In this document: in pieces, positions 19,184 through 26,985 of the stretch
Layout: every line of letters starts with the position of its first letter
Numbering within the stretch: the stretch's first letter is position 1
Assembly: GCF_000332135.1 (NCBI RefSeq)
Contig: NZ_KB235896.1
Coordinates: 2,305,403 to 2,369,402, forward strand
Length of the DNA: 64,000 nt
DNA from: Anabaena sp. PCC 7108
GTDB lineage: Bacteria; Cyanobacteriota; Cyanobacteriia; Cyanobacteriales; Nostocaceae
Direction of reading: 5' to 3'
Position numbers and translations under genes: made by a program
The notes under the pieces: generated by a model
Databases searched by the model: none
What the model saw: the letters and a program-made list of their open reading frames with translations, nothing else
What the model was told of the DNA's origin: nothing

Positions 19184-20184
19184 GCAACATAGCAAAAACT
19201 GAACCAAATAACCGCCCCAACCTCCAAAAAGGAGACAAAACAGAGTGGGTTGTCTTTCTCCAAGACATATTAAATGGATGCAAATGCAACCCATTAAACC
19301 TTGATGGAGACTTTGGTAATAACACAGAGAATGAAGTCAAACGATTCCAGCAAAAAGTTGGTTTAACAGCAGATGGTAAAGTTGGTGTAAATACATGGAC
19401 AGCCCTTGATAAATATGAAAAATTATTTGGCTGGCAATGTGAGTGGCCTAGTGCATTGAGTTTAACCGGCATCGGTGGAGTTGACACCTTAGAAAATGTC
19501 ACAGCTAACATGATTCCCAAAGCAACCACCTTTATGGGAACTCCTCCACGTTTTTGGGGACGATATTTCCAAGGCAACAGCAACGATGGTGAGTACCTTC
19601 GCGCAAAAGAAAATAAGCCCTTGCATGATGCCAAAATTAGACTTTTACCAATTTCCAGACAGACTAATAAAGTTGATGGTACACAACAAAAAGGAAAAGA
19701 AATCGGTAGTAGTCACGCACAAGATTTGATATCAACCTTTGGAGAAGATTATCTAGCTGCACAGGGAGATAGCTTCTATTTCTTCCTTGATGTTGAAGGA
19801 ATTGAGGGACAACCATCATTATCCAAAGAGTTTTATTTAGGATGGTCAGAAGCCGTTTTAAATGCCAGTAGTAAAGTGAAATTGCTTCCTTGCGTTTACC
19901 TGAGTGCCAAGCAAGATCCAACTTCAAAACTAAATCTCAGTGCTGCTATGAAAGCCGGCGCACAATGTCATGGTTTATGGGTTGCCAATTACGGTAATCA
20001 ACAACCAAATCTGCGCCCTTGGGATCGAGATCAAATAGCACCTGCAAATCCAGTTCCTTGTAAGGTTTTAATTCATCAATATGCAGGAGATATTGCCAAT
20101 GGACTATTTGATTTTAACCAAATTAATCCATTCTTAGACAATCCAGAATTAGTTATCCAGCGACTCATTTTACCACCAGCATAA
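19180..20184 (+). CDS. Peptidoglycan-binding protein with DUF1906 glycoside hydrolase-like domain
   Basis: A 334-residue protein. Residues 12-75 form a PG_binding_1 domain (KGDKTEWVVFLQDILNG; LDGDFGNNTENEVKRFQQK; ADGKVGVNTWTAL). Residues about 100-330 resemble the DUF1906 (Rv2525c-like) TIM-barrel, related to lysozyme-like hydrolases, with acidic residues in YFFLDVEGIEG that sit where catalytic Asp/Glu would be. The start ATGA overlaps the previous stop, showing coupling to the FHA-RDD gene. No signal peptide is visible, which is odd for a wall-binding enzyme; it may need a non-Sec route or act after lysis. Gene order suggests it is the last member of the patatin cassette. Confidence 0.75.
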   Translation: MSNIAKTEPNNRPNLQKGDKTEWVVFLQDILNGCKCNPLNLDGDFGNNTENEVKRFQQKVGLTADGKVGVNTWTALDKYEKLFGWQCEWPSALSLTGIGGVDTLENVTANMIPKATTFMGTPPRFWGRYFQGNSNDGEYLRAKENKPLHDAKIRLLPISRQTNKVDGTQQKGKEIGSSHAQDLISTFGEDYLAAQGDSFYFFLDVEGIEGQPSLSKEFYLGWSEAVLNASSKVKLLPCVYLSAKQDPTSKLNLSAAMKAGAQCHGLWVANYGNQQPNLRPWDRDQIAPANPVPCKVLIHQYAGDIANGLFDFNQINPFLDNPELVIQRLILPPA

Positions 20185-20218
20185 TTATCGCAATTTTAAT
20201 AATCTGGAAGACGTTGCA

Positions 20219-20662
20219 TTAATCCTTCATTCTTCTCATTGCTGAAAGAGAAGGATATTTTTTATTGTCAATAAGTAACTGACTTTCTAATAAACGAGAT
20301 TGATCATTAAATCCTAAAATTCTAGCCGTCACTTGTCCTATATTTGTGAGAGATTCAATAGTAGAATTATTCAGTTTAAAATGTTCTCCCCAATTATCCC
20401 AACGAGGATGATAAAACCGCACAAATTCTTTTTTATCTAAAATAATTGAACCGATATCACTGCCTTTAAAACGATTACAATAAACACAACAATAGGCTAG
20501 ATTATCTATATTTGATGAGCCACCATGTTTGATACTAATAATATGATCAATGGCACACCCTAAAATGGTATCATGTTCAGCAATCAGGCAATATTCACAT
20601 AAATTATCTGCTCTTTCTGCCACTAAACGGCGAAGTTCTAGATTTAAATAAGGACGCTCCAT
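20219..20662 (-). CDS. HNH endonuclease
   Basis: A 147-residue HNH nuclease. The motif is complete: CEYCLIAEHDTILGCAIDHI (zinc Cys pair then Asp-His), ISIKHGGSSNIDNLAYCC, and CNRFKGSDI. The C-terminal part (RFYHPRWDNWGEHF) is shared with many small cyanobacterial HNH proteins. It lies nine bases after the 85-residue gene upstream on the same strand, and the two recur as a pair in cyanobacteria as far as I recall. Possible roles include a toxin, a homing-type nuclease or DNA restriction. It converges with the DUF1906 gene at a 34-base gap. Confidence 0.8.
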   Translation of the reverse strand: MERPYLNLELRRLVAERADNLCEYCLIAEHDTILGCAIDHIISIKHGGSSNIDNLAYCCVYCNRFKGSDIGSIILDKKEFVRFYHPRWDNWGEHFKLNNSTIESLTNIGQVTARILGFNDQSRLLESQLLIDNKKYPSLSAMRRMKD

Positions 20663-20671
20663 AATGGAATT

Positions 20672-20929
20672 TTAAGCCTTTTCGTTAATAAAATCATAAG
20701 CCCTAGCTTTTGCTAATCTTAATAAATGTTCTAGAATAAAATAATGATCTAATTCTGATTTTTCCTCTGAAGAAATACCATCAGTTTTTTCTCGAAAAAT
20801 CAAATCAGATACTCTTTCTTTTACTGTTTCTGATACTTGAAATTCAACTAAACTTTGAGATGTTATGCCAGCAGCGAGAAAGTTGATTATCTCTTCATAA
20901 GCTGGATTAATACTGATTGATGTTTTCAT
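20672..20929 (-). CDS. Small hypothetical protein paired with the HNH nuclease
   Basis: An 85-residue, mostly helical acidic protein (MKTSISINPAYEEIINFLAA; VKERVSDLIFREK; ELDHYFILEHLLRLAKARAY). I do not recognise a named domain. It is the first gene of a two-gene unit, with nine bases to the HNH gene, a layout like that of an antitoxin or specificity partner, but no DNA-binding motif is evident. It ends AYDFINEKA. Confidence 0.65.
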   Translation of the reverse strand: MKTSISINPAYEEIINFLAAGITSQSLVEFQVSETVKERVSDLIFREKTDGISSEEKSELDHYFILEHLLRLAKARAYDFINEKA

Positions 20930-21243
20930 GATAATTAATTATCTCCTTAAGGATAGGAGCGAAGGACACGTTCGCGTAGCGTGCCATAGGCATAGGGAAG
21001 AGGGAAGAAGAGAGTTTTTGGTGTTGCTAAGGTTATTTTTTCAAAATTGGGATGCTCCCAGGAAAGAAGGCTGTCAGTATGTATTGAGTTCTGTATGGCT
21101 ACGCCACGCAAGCTATCAAAAATCAAATAGGAGTCCTATATTAAGGATATAGCATTTCCAGTTTTTTGCATTATTACACTTATAGCGATCGCTCTCCCCA
21201 ATAAGATAAACTGCAATAAAAGAGCGATCGCATAACATACTTT
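20930..21243. other. Intergenic region with REP-like text and a HIP1-containing inverted repeat
   Basis: About 310 bases between divergently arranged promoters and the bciB 3' end. The part 20965-20999 (GTTCGCGTAGCGTGCC and neighbours) is a common cyanobacterial interspersed repeat. At 21185-21195 and 21221-21231, GCGATCGCTCT and AGAGCGATCGC form a perfect 11-base-pair inverted repeat around a 25-base loop, just after the bciB stop, so it may act as a processing or termination hairpin. An apparent plus-strand ORF of 74 codons through it is not credible. Confidence 0.5.
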
Positions 21244-22437
21244 TTATTCCGGTAACTTATACTGCGCTACTATCCGCTTCGCAAACTCCGGTACATGAGC
21301 TTCTAATTTCTCTGGATGATTCCGCTTCACATATAAGTAGTTTCTTGTAAAGTGAGAATCCATCGAAAATCTTCCATATTCCAATCCTTGGGGTCCGATT
21401 TTATCTATTACTACTCCCATTAATTTCGCTACCCACATCGGTAAGGTAACAGCTTTATCATAAGCTTCTATTCCTTGTTGTACGGCGGCTTTTCTGTCTC
21501 CTTTGGATGTAACTGGTTGGGTGTCTAGTTGGTCTTTAACCAGTTCTAACATTTCTTTCCCGGTATCATTTCTCACTACTATCCATTGCCATTTAAAGGG
21601 TGCGCCCATGTAACCAACAACTATGTCTGCTAGGGAGTTGACGTAATCAAAGCAACTCATACAAGATGGCGCAAAGATATCTTTTAAAACGTTGGTTTTT
21701 AAGCCAAAGAAGGGTACTGTTTCTTCTGAACCGTCTTCGTGTTTAAAATGTACCCTGAAGTCTTGCATAAATTCGTAACTAACCACTGTTTCCGGGGAAC
21801 GGCTGGTGGTTTCTAAGAATTTTTGCAGTCCGGCGCGGGTAACGTTATCTACGCATGGTGTACCGAGTACGTAGAGTTTTTCTAGTCCGAGTTTTTTCTC
21901 AACGGCGCGTAATGCTTGGATTTGACAACCTACTCCGATGACTAATAACCGCTTCATTCCTGATTTTTCAATTTCTTCTAATACGGAGAGGTTGGGGGAT
22001 AGGGTAGGTTTATTTACTTTGGCTGCTAGTATTTCTTCGGGAGTTCGCGCTATAATGGGCATGGGTTGAAAGCGGTCTTCTTTGGTGTTTTGTACACAGA
22101 CTACGCCTTCAACTAAGCCGCGATTGAGCATTTCTATGGCTATGCTGCTAACTATTCCTGTCCATTGTGCGCCTTCTATGGGTTGTTGTTTGCGGGCGGC
22201 TATCATTTCTTGATGAACTCCAAAGTAGAGTTCGTTTTCGTCTTCTAGGTTGCGGGGGCGGTTATGGGTGGTGGTTTCTAGTTCGTCTATTCTTTGGGTG
22301 ATGAAGGCGCACGCTTCTTTGACGTAGTGGATGTAGTAGGTGTCGCATAGTCCGCATTCGCTACAAAGTTCTTTGGCGGGGCGCACGCTTCCGGGTTTGA
22401 GGGCTTTGGCTTTTTTGTGGGATTCTATGGATGTCAT
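21244..22437 (-). CDS. bciB: Divinyl (proto)chlorophyllide 8-vinyl reductase BciB
   Basis: A 397-residue Fe-S flavoprotein of the F420-hydrogenase beta-subunit family, the ferredoxin-dependent 8-vinyl reductase used by most cyanobacteria in chlorophyll a synthesis (Slr1923 type). Cysteine motifs for [4Fe-4S] clusters are visible at the N-terminus (CSECGLCDTYY) and middle (PSCMSCFDYVN), with flavin-fold segments VIGVGCQIQALRAVEKKLG and YVLGTPCVDNVTRAGL. Length and N-terminus match the family. The related 7-hydroxymethyl chlorophyll reductase of plants is a less likely alternative. It stands alone on its strand. Confidence 0.85.
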   Translation of the reverse strand: MTSIESHKKAKALKPGSVRPAKELCSECGLCDTYYIHYVKEACAFITQRIDELETTTHNRPRNLEDENELYFGVHQEMIAARKQQPIEGAQWTGIVSSIAIEMLNRGLVEGVVCVQNTKEDRFQPMPIIARTPEEILAAKVNKPTLSPNLSVLEEIEKSGMKRLLVIGVGCQIQALRAVEKKLGLEKLYVLGTPCVDNVTRAGLQKFLETTSRSPETVVSYEFMQDFRVHFKHEDGSEETVPFFGLKTNVLKDIFAPSCMSCFDYVNSLADIVVGYMGAPFKWQWIVVRNDTGKEMLELVKDQLDTQPVTSKGDRKAAVQQGIEAYDKAVTLPMWVAKLMGVVIDKIGPQGLEYGRFSMDSHFTRNYLYVKRNHPEKLEAHVPEFAKRIVAQYKLPE

Positions 22438-22629
22438 CTATTTTGTTTATTTTTACTAAATATGGCTTTTATTACCTTACCGTTAGGGGTTGTGATGTGG
22501 GTGGTTTGATTTGGGTAAGAGTTTTGTTTCACGCAGAGACGCAGAGAAGAGTACAGATGGAGTTTTGATGGGTAGGTAAAGGGTATTATTATTAGTGAAG
22601 CATTTTCTATCTATAAAAAATGATGAATT

Positions 22630-23436
22630 ATGGACAATTACGACCACAATCAACAAGCAAAAGAAGCTTTAGGAAAGTTACGTGAAGGAGCAGCTAGAGC
22701 CAGTGTAGCTCAAACAATTGCTCAACGAGATTATGCAAAAGCTCAAGCAGAAGCTGATAAATGGGAAAATGAATATCAACTTGCTTTGAAAGCAGATGAT
22801 AAGGATTTAATTAGTAGAGCAAAATTTCAAAAAGAACGGTATCAAGCTATATCTAGTCGGCTAAGAAATCTTGTAGAGGAGCAAACACCAAAAGTAGAAG
22901 AAATTAAAAGCAGCTTTAACTCTTGGGAGAAAAAAGTTTCGGAAGCACATAATGAAGTATTATGCAACAAGCCTAACCCCAGAGAGGTTTCATCGACTTT
23001 CATCAACTTTGAATATGAAGATATTGATGTATGGGCTGATGATGTATTACAGCCAACTAAAGAAACATTATTGCTACCACCTAAACCTCAAGAGCAAACT
23101 CAAATTCAAAAAGAAGCTAAAAACTTTTTGTTAGAGGCTATTCATGAAACAGAAGAAGCTATAACAAATGCTGTTGCTAATCAAGAAGGTATTCAGAAGG
23201 ATTTTGAAAAAGTGCAAAAAGAAGCTAAATACTGGAACGAAAAAGCTCAAATAGCTTTAAAAAACAATGATGATGATTTAGCTCTTCAAGCTGTAGTAAA
23301 TAAAAAAGTTAAAAATAAAATTGCACTTACTATTAAAAATCAGTTTCAGCAACAGGAAATAACAATTAATATACTTGTACAAAATCTGATGATTTTAGAA
23401 AAGCTCAAAGAAAAATTGGATATATTACAAAATTAG
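22630..23436 (+). CDS. Coiled-coil protein with two PspA/Vipp1-like helical hairpins
   Basis: A 268-residue, entirely helical, charged protein without signal peptide. Residues 25-110 and 170-265 are diverged repeats of one module: A-x-A-x-x-x-A-x-K-W-E-N-E-Y-Q-x-A-L-K-x-D-D-K-D-L-I-x-x-A in the first, and EAKYWNEKAQIALKNNDDDL in the second. This pattern (Trp, Ala-Leu-Lys, Asp-Asp-Leu-Ala) is that of the long hairpin of PspA/Vipp1 (IM30), ESCRT-III relatives that remodel membranes. Full PspA proteins have one such hairpin followed by more helices, so this tandem form is unusual. The gap between copies is Pro- and acid-rich. The promoter is probably in the 190-base gap to bciB. Confidence 0.6.
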   Translation: MDNYDHNQQAKEALGKLREGAARASVAQTIAQRDYAKAQAEADKWENEYQLALKADDKDLISRAKFQKERYQAISSRLRNLVEEQTPKVEEIKSSFNSWEKKVSEAHNEVLCNKPNPREVSSTFINFEYEDIDVWADDVLQPTKETLLLPPKPQEQTQIQKEAKNFLLEAIHETEEAITNAVANQEGIQKDFEKVQKEAKYWNEKAQIALKNNDDDLALQAVVNKKVKNKIALTIKNQFQQQEITINILVQNLMILEKLKEKLDILQN

Positions 23437-23440
23437 ACAC

Positions 23441-23527
23441 AGTGATGGAAGAAGAAGCGTTCTTTTAGTTAATTCTGCTGAAACAATTAGCACTGGATTA
23501 ATGACACAAATACTCCGTGATTTTTAA
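23441..23527 (+). pseudogene. Possible 3' remnant of a gene (29 codons)
   Basis: A frame without start, shifted relative to the PspA-like gene, reads SDGRRSVLLVNSAETISTGL and ends LRDF before TAA. It looks like the C-terminal end of a folded protein and not like random translation, but I cannot name the parent. The rest of 23528-23768 is AT-rich and holds nothing else I can support. Confidence 0.25.
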
Positions 23528-23768
23528 TTAGATAAAGAAGAATTTAGGAATTTAATTTAATGTATTTTTATGATTAAAATATATCTTTCGTGATCCCACA
23601 AAACCGCCTGAGAATTAATTTTCAGTCTCATAGCAAAAGTCTGTTAAAACAGACTGAATAAATATCAATCCTCATTCAGCTTTAGCTGAATTTTGCTATT
23701 AGCCAAGAAATGAATTTCTTAGCGGTAGTGATATCATTTAAAAAATGTATTAAAATAACAGAAACAAC

Positions 23769-24170
23769 ATGGAATGGCCGAAGCATTTTCCTGAAAATTG
23801 TCCACCTGAAGCTGCTCAACCAATTTCAGGAACTATTTACCGTCTAGTAGATAACAACCCTCCTACATCTGATGATTTTAGATCATGGCGTGAACAAAAT
23901 ATAGATCAACCTTGTCCTAAAAACATCACAGAATGTCAAACTTGTGGACTCTCTGTTTTTACCTCAGCAGCAGGAGTTTGTAATGCTCGTAATAAAATTC
24001 CTGCACTTCGCAAAAAACAAGTAGCATTAGGATATGGAAATTCTGATTTAGGAGTAATGTTAAACACACCTTCCAGAAAAACAGGTAATGATCATCATAC
24101 TTGGTGGTTTCCAGCTAATCAAGAACCTTGGAAAAATTTTGAACTTGTTAATATTACTTCTCCTGACTAA
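23769..24170 (+). CDS. Conserved hypothetical protein (133 aa)
   Basis: A soluble 133-residue protein (MEWPKHFPENCPPEAAQPIS; GTIYRLVDNNPPTSDDFRSW; CQTCGLSVF; NDHHTWWFPANQEPW). I recognise it as the type of small protein that recurs directly upstream of a partner like the following gene, but know no function. The two Cys (CQTC) could bind metal. Only 15 bases separate its stop from the next ATG, so they are an operon. Confidence 0.65.
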   Translation: MEWPKHFPENCPPEAAQPISGTIYRLVDNNPPTSDDFRSWREQNIDQPCPKNITECQTCGLSVFTSAAGVCNARNKIPALRKKQVALGYGNSDLGVMLNTPSRKTGNDHHTWWFPANQEPWKNFELVNITSPD

Positions 24171-24185
24171 AAATGAGGTTTATCT

Positions 24186-24593
24186 ATGAAATTACTACCA
24201 CAATATCCACCTCTAGTAAACCTAGAAATTATTGAAATCTATGAATATTATGATTTCCCTTGTTTATTTAGCTGTCAAAATGCTTCAGGACAGATTTTTT
24301 TAGCTGTTTGGATAGATGAAACACCAGATTATAAAACTTGGCTTTATTCTCCCATGTCAAAAAGCAGATTAAAAAATATTCGTTCTGGTAATATTGATTT
24401 ATATGATGCTTTTAAAAAGTCAGAAGATGGTTTTATTTATCAAACTATAATTCCTGAAAATGATAATTGTGATGTTGTAGAAATTATATTTTGTGAAAAT
24501 CTCAATGATGAATGTTTACCCATTTCAGGAGAAATGATTGATTTTAATGATCAACCTTTTCCGCTAGAAAATAAGGAGAAAATCAAGATATAA
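24186..24593 (+). CDS. Conserved hypothetical protein (DUF6575-like, 135 aa)
   Basis: An acidic 135-residue protein with Y-D-F-P-C-L-F-S, LAVWIDETPDYKTWLYSPMS and LKNIRSGNIDLYDAFK. The pattern of a beta-rich N-terminus followed by a short Asp-Leu-Tyr helix fits a widespread domain of unknown function that I believe is DUF6575. An AATGAGG ribosome-binding site precedes the ATG. With the upstream gene it forms a two-gene module whose partner relationship (for example toxin/immunity) is speculative. Confidence 0.6.
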   Translation: MKLLPQYPPLVNLEIIEIYEYYDFPCLFSCQNASGQIFLAVWIDETPDYKTWLYSPMSKSRLKNIRSGNIDLYDAFKKSEDGFIYQTIIPENDNCDVVEIIFCENLNDECLPISGEMIDFNDQPFPLENKEKIKI

Positions 24594-24605
24594 AATATTC
24601 ATTTT

Positions 24606-24671
24606 ATGTTACATAAAGCCCAAGCCGCAGTTTTACTTCGTTGGCGCGGATATAGTTTACCAAATCTTTAA
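24606..24671 (+). pseudogene. Short coding remnant (21 codons)
   Basis: ATG to TAA encodes MLHKAQAAVLLRWRGYSLPN and one more residue. The Arg-Trp-Arg-Gly-Tyr-Ser stretch looks like part of a larger protein, perhaps a piece of the HNH gene region that follows. Too short to assign. Confidence 0.2.
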
Positions 24672-24694
24672 ATTATATTATTGTGTCTACTTAT

Positions 24695-24859
24695 ATGTCT
24701 GAGAATTTAAGAAAACAAATCATTGATCATGATAAATCACGTTGTTGTTATTGCTTAACATCCGAAGCAAATATGCGTCTTTGCTCCTTTGTATCTTTGG
24801 ACGAAACAAAATCAATATTTGGTTCATTAACCGAAAAATCCCATGAAACCAACTTCTAA
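24695..24859 (+). pseudogene. 5' fragment of an HNH endonuclease gene
   Basis: A 54-codon frame starts MSENLRKQIIDHDKSRCCYC and continues LTSEANMRL, the N-terminus of a common cyanobacterial HNH protein with its first zinc Cys pair. The expected Asp-His-Ile and C-terminal Cys motifs are absent; the frame continues with unrelated sequence and stops at 24859. It overlaps the start of the WD40/J-domain gene (24843) by 17 bases, so a rearrangement fused a truncated HNH 5' end to the next gene's leader. Confidence 0.55.
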
Positions 24860-26558
24860 AACTGGTGCAGCATTTATCACCACCGGCACTTTAACAGGTG
24901 CGGGTATTTCCTCCACCGTAGGAGGTATCGGAATAGCTGGAAGCTTTGGCGGTGTGGGAATAGGTGCTGCTTCTGTAACGGCTGCGGGTGCGGTTGTTGG
25001 TGCTGCTGCTTATGGCGCTTTCAAAGGAATTACAGAAGGGGATACAGCAGCTTTTGGGGCAATGGGAATAGGTGCTTTTGGTGGTGTTGGACTTTATAAT
25101 GTTGTTGGTGGAATAGGATTTGTTGCGCCTAAAATTGGTTTAGCTTTTGGTATTGGTACAGTACCAATGGCGGGAATTGGTGCAGTTTTAGGACTTGCTG
25201 CTTTTGGTGTGGCTAAATTATTAGATGATTCTGAATTTAAAGAAACTCCCATGCAGCTTTTTGAACGCATGGAGGAAAAAGTTTTACAAAATGATTATTA
25301 TTTAGAAGCATTACTAGAGTTATCTGGTGATGATCTTAATGCCAAATTCACAGCTTTAGAAGTTGAGGAGGAGTTAAAACAATTAAAAACCAAAATAAAT
25401 GTTGAACTTCCACAAAGCAAACCAAAAATATTATCGATAACTCCTCAAGTCACGGGAATTTGGCAATGTGTAAAAACTCTAAGGGGGCATACCGCCACAG
25501 TTAATGCTGTAGCTATTCATCCTGATAGTAAAACGTTAGTTAGTGGTAGCAATGACAGACAAGTTAATTTATGGAATTTGCAAACCGGAAAATGGATTTA
25601 TACTTTTTCTGGACAAGCTGAAGCTGTGTTATCTGTCGCTATTAGTCCCGACGGCAAACAGGTAATTAGTGGTAGTGTAGATCGTAAAATCAGCAGTTGG
25701 CAATTAGAAACAAAAAAATATAACCGCACATTTTCTTATTTAAATTCTCCCTATAGTCATAATGGGTTTGTTAATGTACTGGCTTGTAGTCATAACGGTA
25801 ATATTATTGTTAGCGGTAGTACGGATAAAACTATTAGAATTTGGGGAAGCTACACGGGAACAGTTAAACGCACTTTAAATGGACATACGGATGCAGTTTT
25901 ATCTGTTGCTATTAGTCCTGATTGTACAACCCTTGTTAGTGGGAGTGCTGATAAAAGTATCAGAATTTGGGATATACAAACTGGTGCAACCCATTATTTT
26001 ATTAATCAGCATTTAGCGGCAGTAAATACATTAGCAATTACTCCCGATAATCAAACTCTAATTAGTGGCAGTGCAGATAGTACAATTAAATTGTGGAATC
26101 TTCAAACTGGGGAATTACGCTGCACTCTTCATCATCACTCAACGGCTATTTCTGCTATTGCTATACACCCAGAAGGTAAAATTATTGCTAGTAATAGTCA
26201 AGATGGAATTATCAAAATTTGGAATCTCCAAACTGGGAAATTGCTAGAAACTATTTCTGGATTTAGTCCTCTAGCTTTTAGTCCAGATGGTAAAATATTT
26301 ATTAGTGGCGGAAAAAGTGGAAATATCAAGATTTGGCGACAAGTTCAAAGCGGTGATGATTTACCCTTAACTGGGGAATGGTGGGAAATTTTAGGGGTAG
26401 AACCCAAAACTCATCCCAAAGACGTAAAACTTGCCTACTTGAGATTAGCCAAATTATATCACCCCGATATTAACAGTTCCGTCAAAGCTAAAACTGCCAT
26501 GCAAGTAGTTAATCAAGCCTATCAAAAGTTCCAGCAGCAACTAAACACACACAATTAA
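24843..26558 (+). CDS. Glycine-rich hydrophobic domain - WD40 propeller - J-domain fusion protein
   Basis: A 571-residue multidomain protein. Residues 1-125 are Gly/Ala/Val-rich and hydrophobic (GTLTGAGISSTVGGIGIAGS; AAYGAFKGITEG; FGVAKLLDD), likely several short membrane-spanning or pore-like hairpins. Residues about 205-505 hold seven WD40 repeats, each ending like VSGSADKSIRIWDIQTG, enough for one propeller. Residues 510-571 are a DnaJ domain (WWEILGVEPKTHPKDVKLAY; YHPDIN with the invariant His-Pro-Asp) that should stimulate an Hsp70. The combination suggests a membrane-tethered scaffold that recruits DnaK to clients held by the propeller (inference). The start overlaps an HNH remnant. WD40 repeats diverge from one another, so they are old duplications. 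Confidence 0.75.
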   Translation: MKPTSKTGAAFITTGTLTGAGISSTVGGIGIAGSFGGVGIGAASVTAAGAVVGAAAYGAFKGITEGDTAAFGAMGIGAFGGVGLYNVVGGIGFVAPKIGLAFGIGTVPMAGIGAVLGLAAFGVAKLLDDSEFKETPMQLFERMEEKVLQNDYYLEALLELSGDDLNAKFTALEVEEELKQLKTKINVELPQSKPKILSITPQVTGIWQCVKTLRGHTATVNAVAIHPDSKTLVSGSNDRQVNLWNLQTGKWIYTFSGQAEAVLSVAISPDGKQVISGSVDRKISSWQLETKKYNRTFSYLNSPYSHNGFVNVLACSHNGNIIVSGSTDKTIRIWGSYTGTVKRTLNGHTDAVLSVAISPDCTTLVSGSADKSIRIWDIQTGATHYFINQHLAAVNTLAITPDNQTLISGSADSTIKLWNLQTGELRCTLHHHSTAISAIAIHPEGKIIASNSQDGIIKIWNLQTGKLLETISGFSPLAFSPDGKIFISGGKSGNIKIWRQVQSGDDLPLTGEWWEILGVEPKTHPKDVKLAYLRLAKLYHPDINSSVKAKTAMQVVNQAYQKFQQQLNTHN

Positions 26559-26985
26559 TTAACTCATGAAAATTTGGGGATTTTGCTACTATAGGCTCTA
26601 TTTCTGAACGCCTAGTAGTGTACAATATATATCCCTTCATCAGTATTAATCCCCCAAGTTTTCTAACTGTTTATATTGCATATTCGTAAAAAACGTTATA
26701 AATTGTTAGTTTGTAGGGGAATAATATATTTTTTCATCTCCATAGCCAATTCCTGATTAAGCATATATACTATACCTAGGATATTATACACACAAGGTTG
26801 TGTATTTTTAGTAATTGAAAAAGCTGCTGAATATTACGCAATCATGCCTTTATATTGCCTAAGTTTTAGTATTTTGACTGCATTGATATTTGCTATTTCA
26901 AAGTTATGATGAAAATGGCATAAAGAATATTTAAAGGTGTATCTACTGCCAACAAATCTACTATCTAAATGGAGTTAGTCTGGTA
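26559..26985. promoter_or_regulatory. Leader region of the invertase gene
   Basis: A 427-base AT-rich stretch between the WD40/J gene and the first invertase. No ORF, hairpin terminator or recognisable operator stands out. It probably holds the invertase promoter. The ribosome-binding region just before the ATG is TGGAGTTAGTCTGGTA. Confidence 0.4.

Noticed and set aside
13493-20184. Reading the patatin cassette as a CBASS or type VI secretion locus
   Set aside because: No nucleotide cyclase, no sheath, tube or baseplate genes are present; patatin and FHA domains alone do not support either.
20928-21152. 74-codon plus-strand frame
   Set aside because: It runs through interspersed repeat text (GCGTAGCGTGCC), has no recognisable domain, and starts inside the divergent promoter of the small HNH partner.
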